From contig JANXTD010000925.1 in NCBI GenBank assembly GCA_025352585.1, positions 1 through 5,181 on the forward strand: a stretch of 5,181 nt of DNA, given 5' to 3'. The notes beneath the pieces were generated by a model, which worked only from the letters and a program-made list of their open reading frames with translations, had not been told where the DNA came from and did not search any database. Both the position numbers and the translations under genes were made by a program. Numbering within the stretch: position 1 is the stretch's first letter; each line of letters starts with the position of its first letter. Source of the stretch: Fimbriiglobus sp. (GTDB lineage: Bacteria > Planctomycetota > Planctomycetia > Gemmatales > Gemmataceae). Shown here one piece after another: positions 5,116 through 5,181 of this stretch.

Positions 5116-5181
5116 TCGCACCGCGCGGGGACAATGTTTGCGGACTAAGGCAGTACGGTCGCCGACACCCCGCGTCGTCCC

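Noticed and set aside
4558..5121. Minus-strand open frame of 187 residues opposite the TPR gene
   Set aside because: It is antisense to a gene with its own promoter, ribosome-binding site and TPR motifs. It has no recognisable domain.

Overview
The window is high-GC bacterial DNA with strong G/C third-position codon bias. The gene content (an IS630 transposase with an A-run frameshift, a RarD-type permease, a short tagaturonate-reductase-like enzyme, an Asp-rich small protein, and an intergenic motif of a type I recall from planctomycete genomes) suggests a planctomycete, possibly of the Gemmata group. That placement is inference from style and recall, not from a marker gene.

Layout, left to right. 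(1) 1-~968: the 5' part of an IS630-family insertion sequence on the minus strand. Its transposase needs a -1 frameshift at a run of eight A's and runs off the left edge before the third catalytic residue. (2) 1001-1807 (+): a complete short-chain dehydrogenase/reductase starting only about 33 bp from the proposed IS end. (3) 1770-2654 (-): a RarD/EamA ten-helix permease, converging on and overlapping the SDR gene by 38 bp. (4) 2795-3943 (+): a tagaturonate reductase/mannitol dehydrogenase-family oxidoreductase, divergent from rarD, with the catalytic K-N-H motif intact but the C-terminal region of about 100 residues seen in E. coli UxaB missing. (5) 3944-4152: an intergenic region with a sigma-70-like promoter whose spacer holds a perfect 8+8 palindrome. 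(6) 4153-4446 (+): a 97-residue protein that is almost pure Asp/Glu after residue 37, followed by a strong hairpin. (7) 4648-5067 (+): a 139-residue TPR protein behind a perfect TATAAT box. (8) 5068-5181: a hairpin/repeat-like element and no gene.

The genes look mostly monocistronic: they converge, diverge, or are separated by about 200 bp with their own promoters and hairpins. The UxaB-like enzyme points to hexuronate or sugar-acid catabolism. The SDR and permease could fit small-molecule metabolism, but nothing in the sequence ties the three into one pathway. No RNA gene, CRISPR array or defence system was seen. The least explained element is the palindrome-controlled promoter driving the polyacidic protein.
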